A stretch of 64,000 nt of DNA from Pseudoalteromonas marina (GCF_000238335.3 NZ_AHCB03000007.1:531809-595808); one strand, 5' to 3'. Positions 46,936-55,873 are shown, counted from the first letter of the stretch. Notes: generated by a model from the letters alone, not told the origin. Translations and numbers: made by a program.

Positions 46936-49431
46936 ATGAAATTTAATGCACCTTGGTTTTACCGCAACAAGCAATTTAAACGAGCCTTAGGTTTATTAGC
47001 CTTTAGCAGTTTAAGCTTTGCAGCAATTGCTGAACCATTGGACAAATCAAAAATGCAATTTATCGGCCCCTTGGCCGAAGATATGCAATTAAAACCTTTT
47101 CAAACGCCGCATGGCTCAGCCATTATCAACAACCTTTTGCCACAATTACAAGCAAACTCAGACAGTTTTTCTATTTTCGGTAAAAAACAAAGCTGGCAGC
47201 CATTCAATAAAGTAAGCGCACTCACCCTTGGCGGACTACAAGCACTAAAATTTAATATTGAAACAGTGCGTTTTACACAAGGCACCTTAACATTGAAAGG
47301 GGTTGAAAATGGGCAATTATTTATTAATGGCGAACCCCAAAAAGGGGATAAAAATAGTTATAAGCTTGCATTAACTAACTCCACTCACAGCGTTATTATT
47401 TTGGCGCAACAAGTCGCAAACTGGAATGATGTGGTTATTGATTTCACCCCTAAGAGTGACACTGATAAAATTACGCTAAATACATCATACACAAAGCGCT
47501 TATCAGCAAAGCAACTGTTTGATGCGCCAACCATGAGTAATATATCTTTAGCGCCTAACGCAGAGCAATACATAACCACTAAGCGCACTTACGACGATAA
47601 AACTCAAAATCAAGCCAACTTGGTTACCGAGTTAAAAAATACCGACAACTCAACTGTATATCGATTTGAAGATGGACAACCAAGCAATATTATTTGGAGC
47701 CCAGATAATCAGTACTTAGTGTATTTATTAAAGGGTGAGCTTAAACAACTTAATCGAAAAAGTTTAGCCATTAAAACACTGGCAAACGACTTAGCCGGCG
47801 CCAGTGGCTTCACCTTTTTTAACGACACCAGCCTAGTATTTAGCTGGTCAAAATCACCAGAGAGTAGCAACAACTTAACCAAGCATTATAAAGGCCTTCA
47901 AGATCGTTGGTCATATGCGCGCACTACCAGCCAACTTTATATGCTTGATACTAAAAGTGGCTTAACAAAAGCACTTAGCCAAGGCCCGCTTTCTCATAGC
48001 TTTGAAGATTTAAATAGTACGCGTGGAAAAATATTAATGAGCCGTTCGGTTATGGCCATGCAAGCGTCTACTCACCCTGAGACAGAGCTCGTTGAGCTGG
48101 ATATAAAATCAAACAAGCTCTTGTCACTTGGTAAATTTAAAACATTTAACCAAGCAAAATACGCAAACAAAGACGTGTATGTTGTTGCAGGCCCCGACTT
48201 TAAAAATGGCGCTGGCAGAGCGTTGCCAAAGTCAATGCTTGCTAATAACTACGACGGACAGCTTTACCTGTTAACTAACAACGGTAAAAATGTTACTGCG
48301 CTCAGTAAACAATTTGACCCATCAATTGGTCAGCTAAGCGTGTTAGAAAGCGGCGATGCGGTACTTAAAGTGACCGAAAAAGACACTCAGCCATTGTATC
48401 TATTCGACCTCAGTAAGCAGCGCTTTAAAAAGTTAAATACCAATGTGGATATTGTAGAAAAATTTAGCGTTTCACATGGGCGCAATTCACAAGTGTTAAT
48501 CACCGGCACAAGTGCTTTAGCACCGCAACAGCTCAAACGCCTTAATATCAGTAAAAACAAAACCGATCTTATTTGGGATTCAAAACCAATTGCTTATGCT
48601 AATACAACAATACCCACCCTTGAAGAGTTTAACTTTACTAATAAAAGTGGCGTTGAAATAACCGGGCGTGTTTATGTGCCAAGTAACCTAGATAAAACTA
48701 AAAAGTACCCTGCACTTGTTTATTATTACGGTGGTACATCACCTGTTACCCGCAGTTTTACTGGCCGTTACCCATTTAACTTATGGGCCGAAAACGGCTA
48801 TGTGGTTTATGTAGTGCAACCTACCGGCGCGACAGGTTTTGGACAAAAGTTCTCAGCACAACACGTCAATGCATGGGGTGATTACACCGCCGACGATATT
48901 ATCGAAGGAACACAGGCTTTTTTGAAACAATACGACTACGTAGATAACACTAAGGTCGGTAATTTAGGTGCCTCTTATGGTGGCTTTATGACCATGCTAT
49001 TGGCAACAAAAACCGATTTATTTAGCGCTTCTATTTCCCATGCCGGTATTTCAAACTTAACCTCTTATTGGGGCGAAGGGTGGTGGGGCTACTTATACTC
49101 TGGTGAAGCATCTAAAAACAGCTTCCCATGGAATAACGCCGATCTGTATAGCCAACATAGCCCAGTGTTTCATGCAGACAAAGTAACTACACCATTACTG
49201 CTTATTCACGGTGACAGTGATACTAACGTACCCGTAGGCGAAAGCTTAACAATGTACACCGCACTTAAACTACTAAATAAAGACGTGGAGCTTATTGAGT
49301 ATAAAGGCGCCGATCATCAAATTTTTGCGCGCGATAAGCGCTTTAACTGGTGGAATACTATGTTGGCATATTTTGATAAAAAACTAAAAGACGAACCACA
49401 ATGGTGGGATTCAATGTACGAGAATAAGTAA
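46936..49431 (+). CDS. S9-family (prolyl oligopeptidase-type) secreted peptidase
   Basis: Started at ATG 46936 (831 residues); the ATG at 46894 would place 14 extra residues before the signal peptide (FKRALGLLAFSSLSFAAIAE). An N-terminal beta-propeller region (about 200-560) precedes an alpha/beta-hydrolase peptidase domain. The nucleophile is Ser680 in GNLGASYGGFMTML; Asp in HGDSDTNVP and His in GADHQIF complete the triad. It resembles acylaminoacyl-peptidase/dipeptidyl-peptidase types. Probably periplasmic or secreted peptide digestion. Confidence 0.92.
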   Translation: MKFNAPWFYRNKQFKRALGLLAFSSLSFAAIAEPLDKSKMQFIGPLAEDMQLKPFQTPHGSAIINNLLPQLQANSDSFSIFGKKQSWQPFNKVSALTLGGLQALKFNIETVRFTQGTLTLKGVENGQLFINGEPQKGDKNSYKLALTNSTHSVIILAQQVANWNDVVIDFTPKSDTDKITLNTSYTKRLSAKQLFDAPTMSNISLAPNAEQYITTKRTYDDKTQNQANLVTELKNTDNSTVYRFEDGQPSNIIWSPDNQYLVYLLKGELKQLNRKSLAIKTLANDLAGASGFTFFNDTSLVFSWSKSPESSNNLTKHYKGLQDRWSYARTTSQLYMLDTKSGLTKALSQGPLSHSFEDLNSTRGKILMSRSVMAMQASTHPETELVELDIKSNKLLSLGKFKTFNQAKYANKDVYVVAGPDFKNGAGRALPKSMLANNYDGQLYLLTNNGKNVTALSKQFDPSIGQLSVLESGDAVLKVTEKDTQPLYLFDLSKQRFKKLNTNVDIVEKFSVSHGRNSQVLITGTSALAPQQLKRLNISKNKTDLIWDSKPIAYANTTIPTLEEFNFTNKSGVEITGRVYVPSNLDKTKKYPALVYYYGGTSPVTRSFTGRYPFNLWAENGYVVYVVQPTGATGFGQKFSAQHVNAWGDYTADDIIEGTQAFLKQYDYVDNTKVGNLGASYGGFMTMLLATKTDLFSASISHAGISNLTSYWGEGWWGYLYSGEASKNSFPWNNADLYSQHSPVFHADKVTTPLLLIHGDSDTNVPVGESLTMYTALKLLNKDVELIEYKGADHQIFARDKRFNWWNTMLAYFDKKLKDEPQWWDSMYENK

Positions 49432-49460
49432 TTTAAACCGGAATTTTATATCTTTATGAA

Positions 49461-49489
49461 AAGCGCCCTTGAATATGGGGCGCTTTTTT
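49461..49489 (+). terminator. Terminator after the S9 peptidase gene
   Basis: AAGCGCCC-N8-GGGGCGCTT followed by TTTTT. Confidence 0.85.
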
Positions 49490-49614
49490 GATTTTTTATA
49501 ATTATTTTAATATTTTTGAAATATTAAGTTACTTAAAACTAGCATGTAACCCCTTCTCAGTATTTACCTAATGGTGCTACCATACAAAGCTACAAGCATT
49601 TAAAATAAAGTACT

Positions 49615-50319
49615 ATGGCTATTAATGTTTTATTGGTTGAAGACGATGAAATACTCGTTAAACGCATTCAAAATCACTTTGCAGAGACCGAATTTACAAT
49701 AGAAGTAGACTCAACTGGCGCTGATGCATTGAGCATCGTTAGGCAGCGAGTAAACCTGCGTGATGCATTTACCCTCGCTATTATTGATATTGTACTGCCT
49801 AAAATAGACGGCCTTCAGCTCGCCAAAGAACTTAACACACTAACAGATATTGGTGTTATTGTGCTTTCTAGTCGTGATTCACAAGCAGATCGAATAGCAG
49901 GCCTTGCCCAAGGTGCTGACGACTATATTTGTAAGCCTGTTGACTTGCTTGAGCTTGAACTGCGCATGCGCGCTTTATATAAACGCGTTGCCGTTAATAT
50001 GGATAGCGACGAAAGTGAAGAGTTTATTGAATACGCCGACTTTAAATTACACCCCGATAATCGCACCCTTATTACCTCCTCGGGTGTTGAATCACGTTTG
50101 ACTGAAGCAGAGCACAAAGTACTTATTTGCTTAATAAGTAATGCAGGTAAAGCCACTTCACGTGAAAAAATATCTGAAGAAATAGGCCAACCAGATTGGA
50201 GCCCTAACGATCGTACAGTCGATGTTCTTATTGGTCGATTACGTAAAAAACTAAACGATGAAAAAGATCAAAAGCGTATTGTCACAGTCCGTGGCAAAGG
50301 CTACATGCTCTCTATATAG
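49615..50319 (+). CDS. OmpR/PhoB-family response regulator, orphan
   Basis: 234 residues. Receiver domain with acidic pair in LLVEDDEILV, phospho-acceptor Asp58 (AIIDIVLPKIDG) and conserved Lys in DYICKPVD. The winged-helix DNA-binding domain covers about 140-234, with LTEAEHKVLICLI, DRTVDVLIGRLRKKL and TVRGKGYML. No histidine kinase is adjacent, so its partner lies elsewhere. It sits between terminator and convergent comM. Confidence 0.92.
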   Translation: MAINVLLVEDDEILVKRIQNHFAETEFTIEVDSTGADALSIVRQRVNLRDAFTLAIIDIVLPKIDGLQLAKELNTLTDIGVIVLSSRDSQADRIAGLAQGADDYICKPVDLLELELRMRALYKRVAVNMDSDESEEFIEYADFKLHPDNRTLITSSGVESRLTEAEHKVLICLISNAGKATSREKISEEIGQPDWSPNDRTVDVLIGRLRKKLNDEKDQKRIVTVRGKGYMLSI

Positions 50320-50359
50320 CTGTTAAAAAGCGGTTTACGCTATTCATACTCAACTCTGG

Positions 50360-51868
50360 TTACTTGGTGAGTTGAGCAATTAAGCGTTCAAAGGCTCTGT
50401 AATTTAATGCCTCTTTTAAATCGTCTAAACTAATTTTTTCATTCCCTTTTAAATCACTAATCGTACGCGCTACTTTAATAACTCTATGGTAAGAGCGCGG
50501 CGATAAAGACAGCTTTTCACTGGCCTTAGCTAAAAACTGCAGCTCTGCTGGGGCAAGCTCACAGTAAATACTCATTTCTTTATTATTTAGCCGCGCATTC
50601 ACTTTGCCTTGGCGTTTTAACTGTATGTAATAAGCTGCTTCTACCCGTGCACGCACTTGTGCGCTGGTTTCTTCTTGCTTAGTGCTTTGCAGCTCCACGC
50701 TGGTTAACCGTGGTAGCTCTATTTGCAAATCAATACGGTCAACAAATGGGCCTGATACACGAGATAAATAACGTATAACTTGATCGGGTGTTGCTCTTTT
50801 ATCGGTGTGGCTTCCAGTAGGACTGGGGTTTAACGCTGTAATGAGCTGAAACTGTGCAGGAAACTCCATTTGCCGCGCCGCACGCGAAATAGTTACCGTA
50901 CCGGTTTCCATTGGCTCACGAAGGGAGTCGAGTACTTTACGCTCAAACTCTGGTAGTTCATCTAAAAATAATACCCCATTGTGTGCCAGCGAAATTTCAC
51001 CCGGCTTAGGGTTTGATGACCCCCCCACTAATGCAACCGCCGAGCAGGTATGATGAGGATTACGAAAAGGGCGTTGCCGCCAGTTTGTTAAATCGATTGA
51101 ATGACCAATAATTGAATAAAGTGCAGCAGTTGAAAGCGCCTCATCATCAGACATAGCCGGCATTATTGTGGCCATTCGCTGAGCAAGCATTGATTTACCG
51201 GTTCCCGGTGGACCTAAAAATAGCATGTTGTGACCGCCTGCAGCAGCTATTTCTAATACACGTTTAGCCCCGGGCTGGCCCTTTACGTCGCTCAAATCGA
51301 GTAAAAAGTCAGGTGACTGCGTACAGTCTGGATACTCTATATTTAACGGCAACGGCTGCTGGTTTAGTAAATCACCCCATACTTCTTGAATCGAACTTAC
51401 CGCTTTGCGCTTTACGCCATTTACAAGGCTTGCCAGGCTATCATTAGCTATGGGTAAAAAACAGCAGCGGTTTTGTTCTTTAGCTGCAAGCACAGAGGGC
51501 AAAATAGCATTTACTCCACGTACCTCACCGTTGAGTGCAAGCTCACCGTAAAACTCATATTTATGAATATCAGGGCACACTATTTGCCCTGATGCTACCA
51601 AAATGCCTACGGCAATGGCCAAATCAAACCGGCCACCGTCTTTGGGTAAATCAGCTGGGGCTAAATTAACAGTAATGCGTTGATCAGGGAAACCAAATTG
51701 AGAGTTTTCAAGCGCGCTGCGCACTCTGTCTTTTGACTCTTTAACAGAGGCTTCGGGAAGGCCTACAATGTGGAATGCGGGTAAACCAGTTCCTAAGTGA
51801 ACCTCTACAATAACTTCAGGGGCATTAATACCTACCTGAGCACGAGAATATATACGAGCTAATGACAT
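50360..51868 (-). CDS. comM: YifB/ComM-family AAA+ ATPase (Mg-chelatase-like)
   Basis: 502 residues. An N-terminal Lon-protease-like S16 fold (about 1-170, GLPEASVKESKDRVRSAL) is followed by a Mg-chelatase-type AAA+ module with Walker A FLGPPGTGKSMLAQR, the insert FRNPHHTCSAVALVGGS, and Walker B GVLFLDELPEF. In naturally competent gammaproteobacteria ComM drives branch migration during transformation. Competence of this organism is not shown by the window. Confidence 0.93.
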   Translation of the reverse strand: MSLARIYSRAQVGINAPEVIVEVHLGTGLPAFHIVGLPEASVKESKDRVRSALENSQFGFPDQRITVNLAPADLPKDGGRFDLAIAVGILVASGQIVCPDIHKYEFYGELALNGEVRGVNAILPSVLAAKEQNRCCFLPIANDSLASLVNGVKRKAVSSIQEVWGDLLNQQPLPLNIEYPDCTQSPDFLLDLSDVKGQPGAKRVLEIAAAGGHNMLFLGPPGTGKSMLAQRMATIMPAMSDDEALSTAALYSIIGHSIDLTNWRQRPFRNPHHTCSAVALVGGSSNPKPGEISLAHNGVLFLDELPEFERKVLDSLREPMETGTVTISRAARQMEFPAQFQLITALNPSPTGSHTDKRATPDQVIRYLSRVSGPFVDRIDLQIELPRLTSVELQSTKQEETSAQVRARVEAAYYIQLKRQGKVNARLNNKEMSIYCELAPAELQFLAKASEKLSLSPRSYHRVIKVARTISDLKGNEKISLDDLKEALNYRAFERLIAQLTK

Positions 51869-51902
51869 TCCTTATCCTAATCAATCCTATGATTAAGTAA
51901 GT

Positions 51903-52517
51903 TTAGTCAGGATATTTAAAAACGTGTAATGTGATTTTCCATTTTATTGCTGAAAAACGTAAGAATAATGTCATCAACATTGCCAATACCATCGCCAGCT
52001 CAGTCACAAATGAAAAATACATACTAAGTGTATAAACAATACCACCCGCAATACAGGTAATGGCATAGAGCTCTCCTTTTAACAGCATAGGGATTTCGCG
52101 GGCGAGTACATCACGTATTAAGCCTCCAAAACAAGCCGTTATGACTCCCATTATGATTGCTGTCATTTCTGGCATGCCTGCAAGTAGTGCTTTTTGAGTG
52201 CCCATTACAGCAAAAAAAGCCAAGCCGAATGCGTCTGCTATTTGAAGTGTGTAATACGGAATAGATTTTTGCTTATTAATAAGCCGAGATGTAATAAGTA
52301 CAGCAGCTAAAATAGCAAAAAAATAGCTTTGATCATGTAGCCAAAATACAGGAACGTCTAGAATCACATCGCGAACAGTTCCCCCACCAATAGCGGTCAC
52401 TGTTGCTAATACTACCACCCCAAAACCATCCATTTTTTTCTCGTAGGCCACTAATGTGCCTGAAATAGCAAACACAGCAATGCCGATTAAATCAAACCAG
52501 TGATACAGTTCTGTCAT
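51903..52517 (-). CDS. TRIC-type (UPF0126/YadS-like) cation channel family protein
   Basis: 204 residues from ATG 52517; a second ATG four codons upstream is possible. Seven hydrophobic helices with the duplicated UPF0126 motif: ATVTAIGGGTVRDVILD in the first half and GVITACFGGLIRDVLARE in the second. These two GG-x-x-RD repeats are characteristic of bacterial TRIC cation channels. It is not translationally coupled to any neighbour. Confidence 0.9.
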   Translation of the reverse strand: MTELYHWFDLIGIAVFAISGTLVAYEKKMDGFGVVVLATVTAIGGGTVRDVILDVPVFWLHDQSYFFAILAAVLITSRLINKQKSIPYYTLQIADAFGLAFFAVMGTQKALLAGMPEMTAIIMGVITACFGGLIRDVLAREIPMLLKGELYAITCIAGGIVYTLSMYFSFVTELAMVLAMLMTLFLRFSAIKWKITLHVFKYPD

Positions 52518-52648
52518 GTAAAAGTACACTTAAAAATATTTCAGCCGTTTTAACATACCCAGCACGAGGTGTTAAGTAATAACGAATTTAAAATGATTGG
52601 TATAGTATATGTGGTAAATGTAATAACAGCTTTGCTATTAAGAATTAC
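52518..52648. other. Intergenic, no feature seen
   Basis: AT-rich sequence between the TRIC-type gene start and the left end of the tRNA-derived array. It should hold the promoter of the TRIC-type gene, but I cannot place it. Confidence 0.3.
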
Positions 52649-52661
52649 TGAATTTTAGACA

Positions 52662-52688
52662 TAAAAAACATGCTTTTAGCATATCACT
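52662..52688 (-). terminator. Diverged array terminator 1 (leftmost)
   Basis: AAAAAACATGC-TTTTA-GCATAT: shorter stem than the other copies (ATGC/GCAT core), preceded on the plus strand by the A-run that becomes the U-run on the minus strand. Confidence 0.65.
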
Positions 52689-52709
52689 TTAATAGTGCTT
52701 TTATTTCAG

Positions 52710-52800
52710 TGGTTGCGGGAGCCTGAGCTTATAGAAAGTGAACCGACGACCTTTGCTGGCTAATGGAGAGCTGAGACCGACGAGCTATCCATTTCACTAA
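52710..52800 (-). pseudogene. tRNA-fMet-derived unit 1 (most diverged)
   Basis: It begins (plus strand) TGGTTGCGGGAGCC as in the functional gene, but has a 10-bp longer, altered T-arm region (CTGAGCTTATAGAAAGTG) before AACCGACGACC, then the replaced anticodon segment and ATTTCACTAA. It cannot fold as a tRNA. It is the last, and presumably oldest, copy in the transcription order. Confidence 0.8.
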
Positions 52801-52811
52801 ATTTCAGGCAT

Positions 52812-52835
52812 AAAAAAACACGCTTTTAGCGTGTT
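52812..52835 (-). terminator. Array terminator 2
   Basis: Minus strand: AACACGC-TAAAA-GCGTGTT followed by a T-run of about seven. Near-identical to array terminators 3-5. Confidence 0.85.
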
Positions 52836-52862
52836 ACTTTAATAGTGCTTTTTATTTCTCAG

Positions 52863-52943
52863 TGGTTGCGGGAGCCGAATTTTAATAGATGGCCTTTGCT
52901 GGCTAATGGAGAGCTGAGACCGACGAGCTACCCATTTCACTGA
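52863..52943 (-). pseudogene. tRNA-fMet-derived unit 2
   Basis: 81 bp. It keeps TGGTTGCGGGAGCC and CCGACGAGCTACCC, but the T loop and arm read AATTTTAATAGATGGCC in place of GGATTTGAACCGACGACC. It shares this change with unit 3, so those two arose from one another by a later duplication. Confidence 0.82.
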
Positions 52944-52954
52944 ATTTCAGGCAT

Positions 52955-52977
52955 AAAAAACACGCTTTTAGCGTGTT
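52955..52977 (-). terminator. Array terminator 3
   Basis: AAAAAACACGC-TTTTA-GCGTGTT on the plus strand; on the minus strand a 7-bp stem followed by six Ts. Confidence 0.85.
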
Positions 52978-53001
52978 ACTTTAATAGTGCTTTTATTTCA
53001 G

Positions 53002-53082
53002 TGGTTGCGGGAGCCGGATTTTAATAGATGGCCTTTGCTAGCTAATGAAGAGCTGAGACCGACGAGCTACCCATTTCACTAA
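53002..53082 (-). pseudogene. tRNA-fMet-derived unit 3
   Basis: 81 bp with the same T-arm replacement as unit 2 (GGATTTTAATAGATGGCC) but TGCTAGC in the middle like unit 4, and one extra change (AATGAAGAG for AATGGAGAG). No anticodon arm. Confidence 0.82.
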
Positions 53083-53092
53083 ATTTCAGGCA

Positions 53093-53117
53093 TAAAAAAA
53101 CACGCTTTAGGCGTGTT
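53093..53117 (-). terminator. Array terminator 4
   Basis: CACGC-TTTAG-GCGTG core with a run of seven As on the plus strand (Ts on the minus strand). Confidence 0.83.
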
Positions 53118-53142
53118 GCTTTACTATATCTGTTTATTTCAG

Positions 53143-53223
53143 TGGTTGCGGGAGCCGGATTTGAACCGACGACCTTTGCTAGCTAATGGAGAGCTGAGAC
53201 CGACGAGCTACCCATTTCACTGA
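53143..53223 (-). pseudogene. tRNA-fMet-derived unit 4 (closest to the functional gene)
   Basis: The first 34 plus-strand bases, from TGG through the GACGACCTT that closes the T arm, are identical to the functional tRNA-fMet genes. The anticodon arm (CGGGTTATGAGC) is then replaced by a 23-base segment (TGCTAGCTAATGGAGAG + CTGAGA). The shared CCGACGAGCTACC follows, and the 5' acceptor/D-arm half is replaced by CATTTCACTGAA. Outer flanks TTCAGTG and CACTGAA can pair. Confidence 0.85.
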
Positions 53224-53233
53224 ATTTCAGGCA

Positions 53234-53258
53234 TAAAAAAACACGCTTTTAGCGTGTT
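53234..53258 (-). terminator. Array terminator 5 (first after the functional tRNA genes)
   Basis: Minus strand: AACACGCTAAAAGCGTGTT followed by TTTTT, about 26 bp after the tRNA 3' end. It is the natural terminator of the tRNA-fMet operon and the probable source of the other array terminators. Confidence 0.88.
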
Positions 53259-53283
53259 ACTTTGTATAGTGCTTTTATTTCAG

Positions 53284-53360
<77 letters not shown>

Positions 53361-53423
53361 CCTGAAATATGCATACTTATTTAACGTTGCTTACATTACA
53401 ACGTGGCGTCCAATTTAAGAAAT

Positions 53424-53500
<77 letters not shown>

Positions 53501-53581
53501 CCTGTATATTTAAAGTCTATCGACTACTTAATTTAATCTCTTAAGTTAGAGTTTACAGTAACCTCACCCCATAAAGGAAAT

Positions 53582-53658
<77 letters not shown>

Positions 53659-53717
53659 CCTGTAATTTCTTTAAAACATTTTCGTAATATTTACGAGCCT
53701 GCCTTGAAGAGAGCGCT

Positions 53718-53745
53718 ACTATATAGGAATAAACTTATAATGCAA
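53718..53745 (-). promoter_or_regulatory. Promoter of the tRNA-fMet operon
   Basis: Minus strand TTGCAT (53740-53745), 16 bp, TATAGT (53718-53723). The next bases AGCGCTCTC make a GC-rich discriminator, the mark of stringently controlled stable-RNA promoters. Confidence 0.72.
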
Positions 53746-53794
53746 GGCTTTAACTACCTAAAACTGTTCAAGTGAACAAAAAGCAATCAAAACT

Positions 53795-54598
53795 CTATTC
53801 TATACTCGCTCTTTGGTGAGGAGTAATCATTTTTTGAAACTCCCAATCAGGGTGCCCCATTACAATAAAGTCTGGGTTTTCAGTGCTCTCGCGTTGGTTA
53901 TAGGTTAAAGGGTTAAACTCTGCATCAGTAATGCAACCGCCCGCTTCTTCTACAATAACTTGTGAAGCCCCTGTGTCCCACTCACCTGTTGGGCCTATTC
54001 TTAAAAAGCAGTCCGCTTTACCCTCAGCAACAATACATGCTTTTAACGAGCACGAACCAACCGCAATGGTTGTAAATTGGCTATTTAAGTATTGACTCAC
54101 CGACTCAATTTTCTGACGGCGACTTACCGCTAGTGTTAAACTTTCAGGCGGAGCTACGTATATTCGTGTGTCGCTCTTTTCTTCACGCTTAAAAGCACCA
54201 TTTTTAGCACTCGCAAAGTAAGTAATACCTTTCGACGGCCAATGAATTACACCCAACACAGGGTGGTTATTTTCAATAAGCGCAATGTTTACCGCAAAAT
54301 CACCACTTTCTAAAATAAATTCACCTGTGCCATCCATGGGATCAAGTAACCAATAACGCTGCCAATCTTGCCTATCGGCTAATGCAGGAATAGGTGTTTC
54401 TTCCGACATAATAGGAATATCGGGCGCAAGTGCCTTTAAGCCTGCAACAAGCACATCATTTGCAGCTAAATCGGCTTTAGTTACTGGTGTGTGGTCTGAT
54501 TTTTCTTGTTGGCCAATATCATCTTTTTTGTATATAGCCATAATGGCATCGCCTGCACGTTCGGCTAATTCAATACAAGGTTCTAATAATTTATTCAT
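53795..54598 (-). CDS. cysQ: 3'(2'),5'-bisphosphate nucleotidase CysQ
   Basis: 267 residues of the inositol-monophosphatase fold. CysQ degrades 3'-phosphoadenosine-5'-phosphate, the by-product of the PAPS reductase encoded by cysH in this window. Metal site motifs: SEETP near residue 65, DPMDGTGEFI near 88 and EWDTGASQVIVEEAGG near 205. Its ATG overlaps the end of nudE by 8 bp, so the two are co-translated. Confidence 0.95.
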   Translation of the reverse strand: MNKLLEPCIELAERAGDAIMAIYKKDDIGQQEKSDHTPVTKADLAANDVLVAGLKALAPDIPIMSEETPIPALADRQDWQRYWLLDPMDGTGEFILESGDFAVNIALIENNHPVLGVIHWPSKGITYFASAKNGAFKREEKSDTRIYVAPPESLTLAVSRRQKIESVSQYLNSQFTTIAVGSCSLKACIVAEGKADCFLRIGPTGEWDTGASQVIVEEAGGCITDAEFNPLTYNQRESTENPDFIVMGHPDWEFQKMITPHQRASIE

Positions 54599-55163
54599 CG
54601 GCAGCTCCAGATGCTAAGTACTTATCTAATAATAGCAAAGCGGCAACACTTCGTGCTTCGGTAAAATCATCTTGCTCTAATAATGACTGCCATTGCGTTA
54701 ATGGCCACTTAACAACAACTAAAGGCTCAGGCTCGTCGCCTGGAAGTGTTTGCGGATATAATTGCTTAGCAAATAAAATATGCATGGTGGCATTAAAATA
54801 ACTAGGTGCCATAGTCACTGTTTTTAATGGTTTAAAAAAGTCTGCGCCAAAACCTACTTCTTCTTTAAGTTCTCTATTAGCAGCTTGCTCTGGTGTTTCG
54901 CCTGGGTCGATCAGTCCTTTAGGAAAGCCTAGCTGGTAGTCATTGGTGCCCGCGCAATACTCACGCACTAGCAGCATTTCGTTATCAGCCGTTATAGGCA
55001 CAATCATTACAGCGCCTCTGCCACCACCTCGAATACGTTCATACTGACGCTCTTCGTCATTCGAAAATTTTAGCTCTAAAGATTCCACAGTAAATAGGCG
55101 ACTTTTAGCGACAACATTATTACTTAGGATTTGAGGAGGTGTTGGATGCTTTTTCTGTGTCAT
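54591..55163 (-). CDS. nudE: ADP compounds hydrolase NudE (Nudix)
   Basis: The start is placed at ATG 55163 (190 residues; E. coli NudE 186). The frame is open 68 codons further upstream, but that part overlaps the divergent yrfG coding region and is not family-like. The Nudix box GX5EX7REUXEEXGU is complete: GLIDPGETPEQAANRELKEEVGF, split here in two for length: GLIDPGETPEQAANREL then KEEVGF. Hydrolyses ADP-ribose, NADH and diadenosine compounds. Upstream of and coupled to cysQ, as in E. coli relatives. Confidence 0.93.
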   Translation of the reverse strand: MTQKKHPTPPQILSNNVVAKSRLFTVESLELKFSNDEERQYERIRGGGRGAVMIVPITADNEMLLVREYCAGTNDYQLGFPKGLIDPGETPEQAANRELKEEVGFGADFFKPLKTVTMAPSYFNATMHILFAKQLYPQTLPGDEPEPLVVVKWPLTQWQSLLEQDDFTEARSVAALLLLDKYLASGAADE

Positions 55164-55225
55164 TGGCGTTAATTTGCTATCATGGCAGTTGTGCTTAATC
55201 ATAAACTTTTCACAGGGAAAAGCCC

Positions 55226-55873
55226 ATGCTAAATTGGTCAAAAATCGATACCGTTTTACTTGATATGGACGGAACACTCCTCGATTTACATTATGACAGC
55301 CATTTTTGGTTAACTGTTCTTCCACAGCAACACGCCTTAGCGAAAAATATAAGCCTGAGCGAAGCAAAAGAAGATATTTTTAAACGCTACCAAGCTGTAA
55401 GCGGCCAAATTGAGTGGTACTGCTTAGATTATTGGGAAGATCAGCTTAAATTACCGATTATGGATTTAAAGCGAGAAACACAGCACCTTATAAAAGTTCG
55501 TGACGACGTGCCCTATTTTTTAACGGAACTAAAAAAAGCAGGAAAAGAGCTTATATTGCTTACCAACGCACACCCAGAAAACGTCATGATGAAATTTGAA
55601 CACACCGCAATCGATAATTATTTAGATGGTGTAGTGTCGACTCATGAATATGGCGTAAGTAAAGAGCAGCAAAGTTTATGGCACCAAGTACAAAATGATT
55701 TAGGATTTAACAAAACACGTACTTTATTTGTTGATGACAGCGTAGCTGTATTAAATGCCGCAAAAGAATACGGCATTGGACACTTACTTGCGGTTGCCAA
55801 CCCCGACAGTCAGCAACCACACAACGAAATAGCCGATTACTTAAATGTAACCGACTACCGCACTATTATTTAG
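55226..55873 (+). CDS. yrfG: HAD-family GMP/IMP nucleotidase YrfG
   Basis: 215 residues of haloacid dehalogenase type. Motif I DMDGTLLD (nucleophile Asp14 region), motif II LLTNAHPE, lysine in the region GVSKEQQSLW, motif IV FVDDSVAVLNAA. YrfG dephosphorylates GMP and IMP. It is divergent from nudE with 62 bp between starts, the conserved arrangement in gammaproteobacteria. Its end overlaps the convergent dUTPase gene by 4 bp. Confidence 0.93.
   Translation: MLNWSKIDTVLLDMDGTLLDLHYDSHFWLTVLPQQHALAKNISLSEAKEDIFKRYQAVSGQIEWYCLDYWEDQLKLPIMDLKRETQHLIKVRDDVPYFLTELKKAGKELILLTNAHPENVMMKFEHTAIDNYLDGVVSTHEYGVSKEQQSLWHQVQNDLGFNKTRTLFVDDSVAVLNAAKEYGIGHLLAVANPDSQQPHNEIADYLNVTDYRTII

Larger units (their letters stand above)
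52649..53283 (-). repeat. Decaying tandem array of tRNA-fMet-derived units with terminators, about 141-bp period
   Basis: Downstream (in transcription) of the last functional tRNA-fMet, a unit is repeated four times. The T of the CCA-complement (TGG) falls at 52710, 52863, 53002, 53143 and, for the functional gene, 53284, giving periods of 153, 139, 141 and 141. Each unit holds a tRNA-fMet 3' part, an altered middle, then an intrinsic terminator. The left end is a fifth, diverged terminator. Units are listed separately. Confidence 0.9.

Noticed and set aside
52710..53223. Units 1-4 as additional functional tRNA genes
   Set aside because: They lack the 5' acceptor strand complementary to the kept 3' strand and lack a proper anticodon arm.
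52649..53283. CRISPR-like array
   Set aside because: The units are about 141 bp, are derived from the neighbouring tRNA and terminator, and have no unique spacers of constant length.
55164..55367. N-terminal extension of NudE by 68 codons
   Set aside because: It overlaps the divergent yrfG start and coding region, and the family begins at ATG 55163.
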